Below are positions 1 to 11,884 of a stretch of DNA of 64,000 nucleotides, one piece after another; positions within the stretch are counted from its first letter, which is position 1, and each line of letters opens with the position of its first letter. The DNA is from Cricetomys ansorgei. Lineage: Eukaryota > Chordata > Mammalia > Rodentia > Nesomyidae. The DNA lies in NCBI GenBank assembly GCA_026225945.1, contig JAMJFZ010000107.1, positions 63,329,501-63,393,500 of the forward strand. The letters run 5' to 3'. A program made the translations under genes and the position numbers. The notes beneath the pieces are model-generated. The model did not search any database and was not told the DNA's origin. It saw only the letters and a program-made list of their open reading frames with translations.

Positions 1-605
1 CTTAGCGTAGAAGTGAACACACACAACCCAGCTCCAACCCAGAAGCTGCCTCCAACTGATAAACATTTGTAAGGGAAAAAATAATTTTCTCTAAGGGAGT
101 CTCACCGGGGAAACAGGCCACTCTTAAGGGCAGGCTGTGCGTCCAGCAACAGTTGGCGATCACAAAACCAACTCAGCAGCATCTCCGTAGGTTCTTTGTG
201 TCATAATGTTAAACCAGGACATGTTTTGTAACCTCATAGGTCCTTTGTGTATATATTATGGCTTCTGGTTTGGGGTGGGGGTGTGTTACGGGATTCCTGT
301 GTGTTTGGAGTCGTGCGTTTTTGAATCTGTATGTCTTTCTTATGTTTTGGTTTTTTTTTTTTTTTTGGCTCTTTTTCTTCTGTTTGTTTTTTCCTGTTCT
401 ATTTGTTGTTTGTTTTTATCTTATTTTGTTTTATCATTATTCCTTAGATGCCTGGGGTTTTTGTTTTTGTTTTTTTCCTAATGAAAAACAGAAAGGGTGG
501 GTCTGGATGGGAGGGGAGGGGAGGAGGAACTGGGAGGGGAAACCATAATCGGAACATATTGTATGAAAAAAAAATCTATTTTCAATTAAAGAAACTATTT
601 TATCA
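1..605 (+). mobile_element. L1 3' UTR fragment (old Lx-type), cut by the window edge
   Basis: Contains the GGGAGTCTCACCGGGG block, a T-rich stretch, a G-rich polypurine tract (about 494-541) and an A-rich end at TATGAAAAAAAAATCT. The same blocks recur at 11290-12690. It lies downstream of the last THSD1 exon in the window, inside THSD1 intron 3. Confidence 0.75.
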
Positions 606-1087
606 CCCCCCAAGGGTCAAGAACCATCCCAATAAAAGGAGCAAAAAAATTGAGCCAGAAGTTGGGGGAGAATTGGAGTGAAACAGTGTCTTTGAATATG
701 GCGTGACCTCTGCACTCAGAAACTCACAGTACCTGTGGCTGCCTGGACAGGACCACCACGGTGTGGAGCGGGGCTCAGGAGCCTCCTCCACTGGCTGGAG
801 GTTATTGACAGTTCTGAGGGAAAGGGAAACCTAAAGAGGTTACGTGAATCTGATTGCCAGGACAGTTTTGGGTCCCCCAACCCTCAACAAGTTCTGTATC
901 CCCAGTATCCATATCCCCAGACCCAACTAGCTATGGACAGAAAGAAAATAACCAGAAAAAATACTGCGTCTGTACTGAATATGTAGAGAGTCTATTCTTA
1001 CTGGTTCCTAAACGATGCAGTATAACAAGTACTGCACAGAATTACATTGTTCTGTTCAGTTGGTGGTGTTGTTGATGGTGGTGTTTT

Positions 1088-1232
1088 GGTTTTTTGTTTG
1101 TTTGTTTCCAAGACAGGGTTTCTCCGGCTGTCCTGGAACTATGTAGACCAGGTTGACCTTGAACTCACAGAGATCCACCTGCCTCTGCTTCCCCAGTGCC
1201 GGGATTAAAGGTGTGTACTACCACCTGGCTTA
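1088..1232 (-). mobile_element. B1 SINE
   Basis: Reverse-complement B1: GACAGGGTTTCTC, CTGTCCTGGAACT, GTAGACCAGGTTGACC and GGGATTAAAGGTGTG in order, with T-rich tail remnants on the left. Confidence 0.9.
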
Positions 1233-1542
1233 CATTGTACTGTTAGTTAAGTAACTCTAGGTTACTTATAAAGTAACCCAGAGGTGACTTGGGTTTACAG
1301 GAAGTAGTGTGTAGGTTTCTATGAATTCTATGTAATGTGGGTATCTGGGGATTCCAAAACCAATTTCCCACAAAAACTGAAAGACAAATATGCTCTTAAT
1401 TTTTACACAAAAAGATAATAATGCTAATTAGTATGGTCGGAAGAATGAGTCATAAATACTATAGTTCACCTAGATACAATTAATTTTGATTGCATGAAGG
1501 AACTGATCTGCTTTTTAAATGCTGAAAAATCTCAATACCAAC

Positions 1543-2502
1543 CTATATTTCTCTGAATTAGCATGCACTCCTTTGCAGAAGAATGGCTTTTCCTCAAAAT
1601 TCCAAGGTTAAAGCAGTATTTGTTCTTCCCCACATCAAACAACGTGCAGTTAAACACTGTTCTCCTCTCTCCCAGGGGCAGGCTGTTTTCAGCCAGCTGA
1701 AAAGTCCTCTCCTCCTGGTGTCTGGGGGCTTCTTTGTAAACAGCAAGCACTCCCTGGACAAAGACACAGGGAGGCGGCAGCACCGCCACCTCCACCACCG
1801 ACTCACACGTGACTTCTGGTGCCATCCTCAATTTGTATCCGAATTTTTGGGCCAAGTCAATAGGTCCTGTAGAAGTAATGACTGAGTCTCGACCCGACAG
1901 CTTCAGCACCACGGTTGCGTAGGCCTCCACCCCTATGGGTGCACAGCCAAACTCAAGCCACTGACCTTGAGTGAGCTTTGTCCTCTTGCTGGCTCTGATC
2001 TCCAGCGGCTGTTGCAAGCTTGTTCTTGCTTGAGGAAGACTGTCAGTGAAAATAACATCCACCACCATGTCCGGCTCGTCGGCCGGAAAGAGGCAGAGGG
2101 GTTGAGTGGTAAAAAGGCCCACTTGGAAAGTGCCTTCTGCTGCCTTGGCTGTCCTATTCACATCAATGTGAAAGACAGGCCACTCCACCTTCAGAAAGGC
2201 ACTTTTCTCCCGCCAGGGGCCTTGCGTGAGATTGCCTGTCACTTCTGGAATCATTACAAACCAGTAGTCGCCAGCCTCCTTGAAGTAGAAGCACTCAAAC
2301 TGGAGTGTCCCCTGGGACTGGTTGGTCAGGAGGTACTTAGTGGTAAGAGTCTGATTGGTGTTGGCATCCCACAGCATGATGGACACATTCCTCAGTGTCC
2401 CATTGATGTCATCGAGAAGGTGGAAACCCACGGACACCGATCTGTTACTCAGGGCCACGTGGACCGGCTCTCGCAGGAGGAGGTACTCAGCTTCTCCAAG
2501 GA
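1543..2502 (-). CDS. THSD1: THSD1 large extracellular coding exon
   Basis: 960-nt internal exon. On the minus strand it follows a TTTCAG acceptor and ends ATATAG before a GTTGGT donor. It encodes residues 20-339 and carries the eight sequons. The ATG at 2458 is internal (residue 35), not the start. Confidence 0.94.
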
Positions 2503-5500
2503 CTGAAATGAAATGGTCAGAACTGGATTACGAAGGACTCTTAGTGATGCAGATGAAAACAGCTTTGTAGACCTAGAGAACACAGACGTGAGCCGAGGAT
2601 ATCACGGGATGACACATGGCCCCTAGGACGTAGGGCACCCAGCTCGTTCCCGAGTGCTCTGTTCTCTCATCATCCTCATTTCTAAAGTGGTGCCTAGTCA
2701 TAAGTAGCCTGAATTCACAACGTTCGCCATCTAACTGCAGTGAACAACCTCAAAGGGAGAAGAATAAATGACAATTCTCAGGCTTAAAATTCAGTCCCCC
2801 ACACTTCTTACTTTATATTCTGGTGTTCAGGTGTTTGGGGGAAGTAGATATACAACAGTCAGAGGAAGCTTGATTTAAATGGCACAATACTAACTGCTCT
2901 AGATTATTTAAAATATAATATACTTAACTTCTCTTCAAAGCTATTATTGTCCAATATTCAAGATAAGCATTTAGAAATTTTTTACCAGTAAAAGAACCAA
3001 TATTCTCCCCTCGAGTGAGGAGGAAATTTTCAAGTGTTTGAGAGATGTTACTTATTTATTCTCCGTTGGTCACCCACAATAGCATGAACATTTCTGAAAT
3101 AACTAGGCACGTCCTTGGCAACTTTAATGACATTAGAGCAATGGGTACTGGCATCCATAGGACTGATGACTACTAATTTCCCAAGTACCATTCAGTTATG
3201 ATCAACCATATCTTTTATAAAGAGACCCAGCAGAGCAGCTGAAATGGCACAAAGAATCCAGACACATAAGAATCTTTGTTTCTTTTCTGATCCTGATCCA
3301 AATACATATCAAAGCCAGGCAGAGTTTGGCAATGAAACAATCAAGCTGCCCCATGGCTGGGTAAGACACTATTCTATAATGAAAGAACCGCCAGGACCCC
3401 TTTTTGATTTGAAAGAAAGTTGCATAATTAAAAAGTCATTCTTACTGTGTATATCCCATCCACATATGGTATGTACATATCACTGAACATGTCGAAAGGT
3501 GCTCACGTATCTTGGTTTACACTCATCATCTTTAAACTCCCCGTATCTGTATTTGATCAGTGATTACTAGAATTGTACATGAATATATTAACACATTTAT
3601 CAGTCAAAATCTCATCTATTTCCTACTTGAGGTTGAAATGAGATATATGAAGCTTGGATAGATTTGAATACTTGACCAACTTACTTGAAAATCATAACAG
3701 GATAAAGTTTGCTTTGTTTTTTTTTTTTTTTTTTTCCTATTTAGGAAAAGCAGAAGCTGAAGAATATTTCCTTACTCCTGGAGACAATGTGGCTGAGGAA
3801 GGTATGCACTAGTAGCCAAGGAGATTCCCACACTTATCAAAGGCCAAACAAGGACTTAAGACCGAGACAAAAGTAATTTTAGAGATTTAGAAATATATAT
3901 TAAAGTGTGTGTGTGTCAGAGGGGGGTAGAGAGGGGAGAAGGGGAGAGAGAGAATGTGCAGGTACCTACGGAAGCCAGATAGATACACTGGATCCCCCGG
4001 AGCTGGAGTTACAGGTGGTTGGGAACTGCCCACCATGTAGATGCTGGGAATGGAACTTGAGTCTTCTTACTTGCGCTTAACTGTGGAGCCGTTTCTCCAG
4101 GCCCACTAAAGTTATTTTAATCTAAACTGACAGGGGCAGGGTGGTTCTCGAGTGTACCTTAAGATGAAGAGGCACACGTCACTTTGTTAATGTCTTAGTT
4201 AGGGTTTCTATTGCTGTCATAAAATACCATGGCCAAAAAACAACTTGGGGAGAGGACGGTTTATCTTAGCTTATAACTGAGTAACTTATTCTGGTTTATG
4301 TATTTGGGGAAACTGAATATACAACAGTTAGGGAAAGTTTGATTTAAATGGCAAAACACACGCTGCCTAGATTATTTAAAATGTAAGATATGTAACTTCT
4401 CTTCAAAGTTACTATTGTACAATATTCGAGATAAGCTCTTAGGAATTTTACTAGTAAAATAACCAGCGTTCTCTGCTTTTGTGAAGAGAACATTTTCAGA
4501 TAGATGAAAGATATTATTTAGTTATTCTTCATAGGTTGCCCATAGTAGCGTGACATTTCTGAAATAACTAGGCATATCACACTCCATCGCTGGGAGAAGT
4601 CAGGGCAGGAACTGAAGCAGAGGCTGTAGGGGAACGCCGCTTACTGGCTTGCTTCTCATGGCTCGCTCAGTTTGTTTTCTTATACAACTCAGGACCACTT
4701 GCCCAGTGCTGGCACCACCACAGCGGTCTGGGGTCTCCCACATCAATCATTAAGCAAGAAAATGGTTTACAGACTTGCCTATGGGCCAGTCTTACAGAGG
4801 CATTTTCTCAGTTGAGAGTCCCTCTTCCCAAATGACTCTAGCTTGTGTCACACAAAACTAACCAGCACAATTAACTAACAAGAGCGGGGTTGTTTTGTTT
4901 GTTTTGTTTCGTTTGGACCTAGGGCTTCATGTAGCGGTCCTCCTGCCTCTACATCCCAAATGCTAGGATTGCAAGCATGCATTATGCCCAGGGACCCAGA
5001 GTCTATTATAAAGGACAGAGAATGTCAATGAGGCTAATCATACTGATTCAGCAGAAGCCAAGTAATGAATGCAACATACATGGCCAGCTGAAAAAGGAGA
5101 ACATAGAAGCAATGGGTGGGTCCCAGTGGGAGCAGAAAACAGAAAGTATGCACTAAAGGAAGAACCTGCTACTGTACCCCAGAATTCCTGTATGTGTGAC
5201 ACTCTCGTTCCGAAACCTACAGTCTGGTCCAACTGCATCCTGATACTACTCTAGTATTTTGTTTTGTTTGGTTGTTTCTTCTGCTCTCTCACTTTCTCTT
5301 CCCCCATGTACTACAGATTTTAAAGTAACTGGTATATCCATATAAGCATGTGTATATACACACATGTGGATAACCCGCAATGACAGATTTCATCTATATC
5401 CAGTAGATAAGAAAGGGTAAACAAACAAACAAACAACAAAAACAAAACTGAACCTCATGAAAGTATCTATTTTGCCAGACACAGTGGCACACACGTAACC

Positions 5501-5909
5501 CAGCGATCGGGAAGCGTATGCAGCCACCTTACAGACCGGCCAGGGCTGGTCAGACCCTGTCTCCGAGAGAAGAGAGAAGGGAGGGGGAGCAAGTGTAATA
5601 TCCTTGTTTTCATTTGTTTAATAGTAGTGAGGTTTTTTTTTTTTTAAGAGTTAAAAATACATTTTGATTGAAATTTGAGTCAATCAGGCAAAATCCCCTG
5701 AAGTACAGTCCTTCCTGAGAGGCCAGGGCGCCAAGGCCGCGGCTTCCAGAGAGCTCAGCTGGCTGCTCTGCCCCTCCCGTGCAGGGTCACCAACATCACC
5801 ACATTTGTTTCCTATCGATTCCAACGGCTTGAAGGAGTCTCCCATACTCACCGTAGTCACAGAGCACCACCAGGAAGAGATTTGAAAAGTCTTTCAATAT
5901 TGGTTTCAT
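1543..5909 (-). CDS. THSD1: THSD1, N-terminal part (gene runs off the left edge)
   Basis: Thrombospondin type-1 domain-containing protein 1 is a single-pass membrane glycoprotein of endothelial cells linked to focal adhesion and intracranial aneurysm. The visible coding exons are 5909-5852 (codons 1-19 plus one base) and 2502-1543 (to residue 339 plus one base), read on the minus strand; they join in frame as a Val codon. The N-terminus is a hydrophobic signal peptide containing LFLVVLCDY. The second exon encodes most of the extracellular domain before the TSP1 repeat, with at least eight N-glycosylation sequons (NRS, NGT, NVS, NQT, NQS, NLT, NRT, NCT) and conserved stretches such as FECFYFKEAGDYWF and STGPIDLAQKFGYKL. 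The TSP1 repeat, transmembrane segment and cytoplasmic tail lie beyond the window. No break is seen in the visible coding part. Identification rests on remembered similarity to mammalian THSD1 and on position next to VPS36 and CKAP2. Confidence 0.95.
2811..3110 (+). repeat. Duplicated intronic segment, copy A
   Basis: About 300 bp in THSD1 intron 2 that recurs in direct orientation at 4285-4577. Shared landmarks include TTGATTTAAATGGCA, TAGATTATTTAAAAT, AACTTCTCTTCAAAG and TTTCTGAAATAACTAGGCA. By eye the copies differ at roughly a fifth of positions, so the duplication is old. Whether it is a local duplication or a low-copy repeat family is unknown. Confidence 0.85.
3915..4112 (-). mobile_element. 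Degenerate B2/B3-type SINE with a GT/GA-rich flank
   Basis: Ends in GGAGCCGTTTCTCCAGGCCC, the reverse complement of a worn B2-like head, and contains CTGGAGTTACAGGTGGTTG. A short GTGTGTGTG/GAGAGAG stretch precedes it. Confidence 0.65.
4196..4880 (-). repeat. Rodent interspersed repeat (family R), split by an insertion
   Basis: Begins with TTAGTTAGGGTTTCTATTGCTG and ends with the TTGTGTCACACAAAACTAACCAGCACA type of terminus. The same family recurs at about 9783, 16722, 41882, 49497 and 60978. The element carries its AATAAA-like signal on the minus strand, so that is taken as its sense strand. It is interrupted at 4285-4577 by the second copy of the duplicated segment. I do not recall the formal family name. 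Confidence 0.75.
4285..4577 (+). repeat. Duplicated intronic segment, copy B
   Basis: Second copy of the 2811-3110 segment. Family R sequence reads up to about 4284 and resumes near 4577 (CACTCCATCGCTGGGAGAAGTCAGGG), so this block sits inside that repeat. Confidence 0.85.
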
Positions 5910-5993
5910 TCTGAGCAGTCAAATCCCAGGCCTTTAGTCTCCTCATGTCCTTTCTCACACCAAAATTGTGGGTTGTGTTTTCTCCCAAAGCAC
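5852..5993 (-). CDS. THSD1: THSD1 start-codon exon (5' UTR plus signal peptide)
   Basis: The start codon is at 5909-5907. Codons 1-19 (MKPILKDFSNLFLVVLCDY) plus one base end at 5852 before a GTGAGT donor. Upstream, a CTGATTTCAG acceptor makes 5993 the probable 5' edge of the exon, so 5910-5993 would be 5' UTR. The exon is too short to appear as a long reading frame. The coding part is firm; the 5' edge is inferred from the acceptor alone. Confidence 0.88.
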
Positions 5994-6088
5994 CTGAAAT
6001 CAGAAACTCAAAACTGATGACTCCATTTAGTGTGACTCACAGAACCATAGAAACCACAAATGACATTTGTCCATAAACCCACAAAGCC

Positions 6089-6290
6089 AGGGGCTGGATA
6101 GATGGTCGTGGCTAAGAGCGCTTACTGCTCTTCCAGGAGGACCTGAGATGGGTTCCCAGCACTCATGTTGGGTACCGTGTCACGACGCCTGTGTAACTCC
6201 AGTTCCTCCTCTGGCCTCTGAGGACACCAGCACACGTGTGGCATACATTCAATTAGATACACACAAAAATATCCATTAATAAAAAAAGAA
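6089..6290 (+). mobile_element. B2 SINE
   Basis: Starts GGGGCTGGATAGATGG, continues with GCTCTTCCAGGAGGACCTGAG and ends in an A-rich AATAAAAAAAG tail. Confidence 0.85.
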
Positions 6291-7149
6291 TAAATATTAA
6301 ACAAAATAGTAAGGCCATTCTAAGAAGTCAACTTTCTAGGAGGCATTCAAAGAAAGACAGAGCAGACACTGACGTTCCCTGGAGCAAGACCTGTAATTCC
6401 CTAGCCTGGAGCACTCAGGCATGCTCCATGCCAAGGCGACTGACCCTACAAACACCTCTGCCTTTCACATCCCGAAGGGGAGAGGCTGTTACTTGATTCA
6501 TTTTATCAAAGCTAATAGTTAATCTGGGTAATATACTTTCACATTGCTTCTGTGTTTTTTTGGACATTTCACACTAATCAATTTAATAAGATTCTCCAAA
6601 CTCTCATTTACTACTGTACTATGTGTACCCAAATCCTCCTTACATGGCTCCTATAATGGGTTATTAAAACTTGCTTGCGTATTGGTGTATTTGTCTGGCT
6701 GCTTTGTTTCTTGATTCCTAGGAGCTAAATCTAAATGATGAGTCCCTTAAAAAAAAATACTCAGGACACCAGTGTGGGACTCAAGTCAGCTGATTCACCC
6801 GATCTGCATCTCCCTTCCATTCTGGCCTCTCCAGACTACTCATAGATCTGCTGCTTCTTGCCAGCCTGGGCCCCACCTCCCAGCCCACTCCATCCCCTTG
6901 GGACTCAGTCCCTGCTGTACATCTCCCCTAGTTCTTTCCTACCATCCCTCTCACCCATTCTTTCTGGCCCATCTTCATTCTTTAGAACCTGCAGAACTGC
7001 TCTCTACAAGGGACCCACAATTACCATACTTGGCTGGGACTCAAGGACCCCACAACTGTCACACTAGATGGGGACTCAGATTGGTGCAACAGCACCCAAA
7101 GACTGGAACACCTATCCCAAAAAGGGGTGAGATCAGATATCTACAACCA

Positions 7150-9110
7150 GAAACACCTCAAATGTCATCACTCTAGATACCTAGATCGAAGCACAAAAAC
7201 AAAAGCATAAACAGACAACACAATATGGAACCTCTAGAAGCCAGAATCCCTACTGTAATAGGCCCTGAGAAAAGAAATGTAGCTGAAAAAGACAGCAATT
7301 ATGAGTATGTTCCAGCATCATAAAGAAGATGTGAGTAAACGCTTTATTGAAAACCCAGTGGAAAGAAATACTGAAAACAATTAAAGACATATGAGTAGAC
7401 TTTAACAAAGAAATAGAATCACTACAGAACACCCACACTGGAATAAAACTCAAACTATACTCAGGAAGGCAAACAAAAATCTCAGAACTAAGTCTCACCA
7501 GCAGATTAAAAGACATAGAAAGAAGAATTTCAGGTCTTCAAGACAAGGTAGAAGAAATGGATAGCTTAATCAAAAATGTTAAACCTAAAATACTCCAGGC
7601 ACAAAATAACCAAGAAATGTGGGACACTCTGAACAGGCTAAACCTACAAATAATAGGTATAGAGGAAAGAAAAGAAACCCAAGTGAAAGGCACAGAAAAT
7701 ATTTTTATGAAATCATACAAGAAAATATCTCCAATCCAAAAACAAGATGTCTATCAAGGTGCAAGGGCAGACAGAACACCAAACAGACAGCACCAGAAAA
7801 GAAATCCCCCACATCATAATCAAAATACTACGTATATAGAAAAAAGAAATATTAAATGCTGCAAGAAAAAAGACAAAGTCACATTTAAAGGCAAGCCCTT
7901 AAAATAACACCTACCTTATCACAGGAAACTGAAATCCAGAAAGGTCTAGACTGATGTCCTAAACGCTGTAAGAGACCACAGGTAGCAGCTCAGACTACTC
8001 TACCCAGAAAAATATCCATCATCATAGACAGAGAAAGAAAAAGATTTCACAATAAAACCAAATTTGAGCAATTTCTGTTCACTAATCCAGCTTTATTGAA
8101 GGTGCTAAAAGGAGCACTTCAATCTGAAAGGAAGGTTAACTGTACCACAGAGGACAGATGGAGTAAATAATCCTCAAACAGTTAATCAAAAGAAGGTGGG
8201 GGGACCCCACAAGAACAAAATAACAGGGATTAATAAGCACTGCTCAATAACAGCTCTCAATATTAATGGTCTCAATTTCTGAATAAAAAGACACAGAATG
8301 GCAGACTGGATCAGAAAACAGGATCCATCTTTCTGCTTCATTTAAGAAGCACACATCAGGGCTAGAGAGATGCCTCAGCAGTGAAGAGCACTGGCTGTTC
8401 TTCCAGAGGTCCTGAGTTCAGTTCCGGGCAACCACATGGAGACTCACAATCACCCATAATGGAATCTGATGCCCTCTTATGGCAAACAGGTATACAAGCA
8501 GACAGAACAGTCATGTATATAAAAAAAAATTTAAGCTAAAAAAAAGAAGCACACATTAGCATCAAGAATAGACATCAACTTAGGGTAAAGGTATGGAAAA
8601 CAAATGGAACCAAGGAGGAGCAAGTGTAGCTGTTTTAATATCTGACAAAATAGACTTCAAACCAAAACTAATGAGAAGAAACAGGGAAGTACACTACATA
8701 CTCACTAAAGGAAAATGCACCAAGCTCTAAACATTTTTATGCACCAAATACAAGGGCACTCCATTTCATAAAGACAAACTACTACAGGTAAAATCGTGTG
8801 TCCTCCCTGACAGTGTGACAGTGAGTGACTTAGTTTCTGCAATCTCTGATACACAGGTCATTCAGACAAAAAGTAAACAGGGAAACACTGGAATTAAATA
8901 ATGTCATAAATCAAATGGACCTAACATACATCTATCCACCCAAACACTAAAGAATGCACTTTCCTTTCAGCATCCCATGGAACTGTCTTCAAAGGTGACC
9001 ACATATTAAATAGGACAAAAGTCTCAGCAGATATAGGAAAATTGACATAGCAGCCTGTATCTTATCTGACCACCATGGGTTAAAACTGGATATCAACAAC
9101 AGTAGAAATG
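7150..9110 (+). mobile_element. Truncated, decayed L1 (ORF1 tail to start of ORF2)
   Basis: The frame at 7557-7907 resembles the RNA-binding part of L1 ORF1p (MWDTLNRLNLQIIG near its start), but with stops and frameshifts around it. Sequence from about 8220 (TCAATATTAATGGTCTCAAT, then ATCTGACAAAATAGACTTCA) matches my recollection of the ORF2 endonuclease start. It is dead and 5'-truncated. Its upstream limit is unclear; the C-rich block from 6770 may belong to it. Confidence 0.7.
8344..8556 (+). mobile_element. B2 SINE inserted in the L1, with perfect target-site duplication
   Basis: The SINE body (about 8357-8543) starts GGGCTAGAGAGATGCC and ends in an A-rich tail. It is flanked by identical 13-bp copies of AAGAAGCACACAT at 8344-8356 and 8544-8556, so it inserted after the host L1. 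Confidence 0.92.
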
Positions 9111-9120
9111 TCAGAATGAA

Positions 9121-9343
9121 AGGAAAAGAAAGGAAGGGAAGGGAAGGGAAGGGAAGGGAAGGGAAGGGAAGGGAAGGGAAGGGAAGGGAAGGGAAGGGAA
9201 GGGAAGGGAAGAAGGGAAGGGAAGGGAAGGGAAGGGAAAGGAAAGGAAAGGAAAGGAAAGGAAAGGAAAGGAAAGGAAAGGAAAGGAAAGGAAAGGAAAG
9301 GAAAGGAAAGGAAAGGAAAGGAAAGGAAAGGAAAGGAAAGGAG
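9121..9343 (+). repeat. Pentanucleotide microsatellite (GGGAA)n then (GGAAA)n
   Basis: An unbroken purine strand of about 220 bp. The first half is mostly GGGAA units and the second half GGAAA units, with one irregular unit near 9210. The long Lys/Gly/Arg-rich and Pro/Phe/Ser-rich frames here are artefacts of the repeat. Confidence 0.97.
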
Positions 9344-9782
9344 AAAACCAAGTCTATTCTGTGTTGCCATGTCCTCTTTGGAGCGTGTTCAGCGGGCAGA
9401 CCCTTAAAGAAGATTGACTCCTATACCCCCACCTCCACCAGAAGGCATCGACTGTGAAGAGCTATGCCTCAGCATCCCTATTACAATTTTCCTTTTGTGG
9501 AGAGAAGAGAGTTTGGTGCAGAAGCTCTCAGTGTATCTTATTCTCAGCCATGGATCTGCAGTTGTTACCACTGCTACAGAAGCTCTCCTACAGTGATGGG
9601 GGCAGAATGGACCTGGGACATCAACGTGGTTTTCAGTGGCAGCCTGGATCACAGGCATCCACTGGGATTCCAGCGGGAGCCTGGATGACGGACATCCACA
9701 TGGTTTCTGGCAGAGTATGCTTCAGGAGGATCAATATGGCCCCCAAGGTGTAGCACGAATCATAGACATCAACATGGTCATA

Positions 9783-10085
9783 GAGGATTAGTGATTGGGG
9801 GGAGGCAGCCCATTGTGCGTGGTGTCATCCCTGGGCTGGTGGTTCTGGGTTCTATAAGAAAGCAGGATGACCAAGCCCTGTTGAGCAAGCCAGTAAGCAA
9901 CATCCCTCCATGGCCTCTGCATCAGCTTCTGCCTCCAAGTCTCTGCACTGTTTGAGTTCCTGCCCTGACTTCCTTCAGTGATGGAGTATGGATATAGAGG
10001 TGTAAGCCAAGTAAACCCTTTCCTCCCCAGCTTGCTTTTGACCATGGTGTTTCTTCACAGCAATTGGAACCCAAGCTAAGACAGG
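9783..10085 (+). repeat. Family R interspersed repeat
   Basis: Reads GCCCATTGTGCGTGGTGTCA through GTAAACCCTTTCCTCCCCAG to AAGCTAAGACA. It is in the opposite orientation to the copies at 4196, 16722, 41882 and 60978. Confidence 0.75.
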
Positions 10086-10149
10086 TCTCTGTATCTTATT
10101 ACAGAGATGCCTGCTCATCCACAGTCACTGCTGCTCGACTCATAACAGT

Positions 10150-11280
10150 ATAGACATCCACCAGCTGATGAAGAGATAACGATGACGTGGCACATTCACA
10201 TGATCAAATATTGTTCAGCTTTTAAGAAAAATTAAATTTGCAGGAAAACGGACGGAGCTAGAGATCATCACCCTGAGTGAGGTGACGTAGGCCCCAGAAG
10301 ACAAATGGTGTCTGTTTTCTCTTAGATGTGGATGCTAGCTTTTAAGCTTTAGATATATGTGTCTCAATGAGAATAACCACAAGTGTACGTAGCTGGTGAG
10401 GCACTAAGGGGGAGGAGGTGATCTTCCATGGAACAGGAAACAGAATACAGTATTGTAAGGAGACACAGGGGAAGCTAGGAGGGTTATATAGAGAGGGGGA
10501 TGGGCAGGCAGGGTAAAGAGAGGACTATGGAGAGGACAACTCACCGAAGGCCTTTGAAAAGCCATATGGAACCCACTATGGCAGATGCTCCCTTATACAC
10601 ATATATGAAAGGAAGGTAAATAGAGTTGCCATCTACCCGGGGAGACAATGCCCAACTAGATATGTTATGCCACCAAATAAAACCCCCAATGCCAAGAATA
10701 GGTTACATCTTCTTGAGTTGTTGTCCAAAGGGGTCCAATGGAGTCCCCCAAACATCACAAGCTATTATCAAGGCTACAGGTTGCTCTCCACAACCTGATG
10801 ATAAGGCCCTATTGCAGAAGACACATCTTATATGTCATCAAACATAGAGAATTCAAGCTGGTGCCTAACTGGAAGCTTCAGCTTCACAGATTAGAGCTCA
10901 TGGTGCTGGAAGGTACTGTGCACACCACTAGAGGAGAATCACCAGTCATCAATCAGCTACAAATCCTTTGACCTACATCAGTGACCTGCCGGCAAGATAT
11001 ACTGGTGAAATTGGGCCTAAATATTATGGGAGTAACCAGCTTCTTTTTGACTGGATTTAAGGTCCATTCCACGATATAGAACCCGTATGTGACACTGCTA
11101 AAGTGGTCAAGAGCCTGAGACTAGATAGGTCATGAGTCCTAGGGGAAACCTGCTATTCTTCTAAAGAAACACAGCAGTAAAATAACTCCTAGTGAAATAC
11201 CGCTATACCCACAGAACAGCGGCTTGCCCCCTCCTCATCAGAGAATTAACACGGAGACTCACAACTGGACGATGAGCAAA
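10150..11280 (+). mobile_element. L1 3' end (end of ORF2 region and 3' UTR)
   Basis: CAGCTTTTAAGAAAAATTAA, TTTGCAGGAAAACGGACGGA and CTGAGTGAGGTGACGTAGGC match the well-known L1 sequence at the end of ORF2 and the following 3' UTR. The rest to 11280 is inferred L1 3' UTR by continuity. Confidence 0.65.
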
Positions 11281-11884
11281 GAGTGAGAGTCTTTGGAGCA
11301 TTCAACCATAGATGCGATGTCATTATCAAATCCCTCCCCTAAGGTTCAGGGATCAGTGTGGAAGAGGAGTTGGAAAGACTCCAAGAGCCAGAGGTGGTGG
11401 ATGACTCCAAGGAAACTGTGTTTTCCAAACATATCAGGGACCGATGCACATATGAACTCACAGAGACCGAAAGCACGCACAAGACCTGCACAAGACCAAA
11501 CCAGACAAAAGTGGACACAAAGTCACGCCCCTAACTAAGAAGCTATTTGCAATTAATACTCTCGGGGAGAAGGAAAATCAGTTTTCATCAATGGAGAGTC
11601 ACTGGGAATATCAGCCACATTCTAAGGCTGCCCCGTGCTCAGGAGTAACTGGCCAGCACAAATCAAACGTCATGTTTTTTTGTGTGCTTTTTTTGCTTTT
11701 TTGGTCTTACTAATTTTTTTGCTTGTTTGTTTTGATTTTTGTTTTGGGTTGTTTTTGAGAGACAGAAAAAAAGAACATGAATTTGGTTGGGAAGGAAAGT
11801 TGGGAGGCTCTGAGAGAAGCTGGGGAAGAAGAAAGACTATGATTAAAATATACTGTATGAAAAAATATTTTTTAATGCATTGAG
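11281..11884 (+). mobile_element. L1 3' UTR terminal unit, first copy
   Basis: Contains TCAAATCCCTCCCCTAAGG, a T-rich block and the end signature TACTGTATGAAAAAATATTT. It lacks the GTCTCACCGGAGAAAC block of the second copy, so it carries an internal deletion. Confidence 0.75.

Larger units (their letters stand above)
2503..5851. other. THSD1 intron 2
   Basis: Separates the two visible THSD1 coding exons. It holds the duplicated segment pair, the split family R repeat, a worn B2-type SINE and a partial B1-like piece near 4915-4992. Open frames such as 3244-3486 show no protein signature. Confidence 0.8.

Noticed and set aside
1532..2458. 308-codon THSD1 frame with its own start and stop
   Set aside because: The ATG at 2458 is internal and the last residues GWY are read-through past the splice donor at 1542.
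7557..7907. 116-codon frame as a possible small gene
   Set aside because: Resembles a decayed L1 ORF1 segment, flanked by other L1 sequence.
9116..9457. Lys/Gly/Arg-rich frame and antisense Phe/Pro/Ser-rich frames
   Set aside because: Translation of the GGGAA/GGAAA microsatellite.
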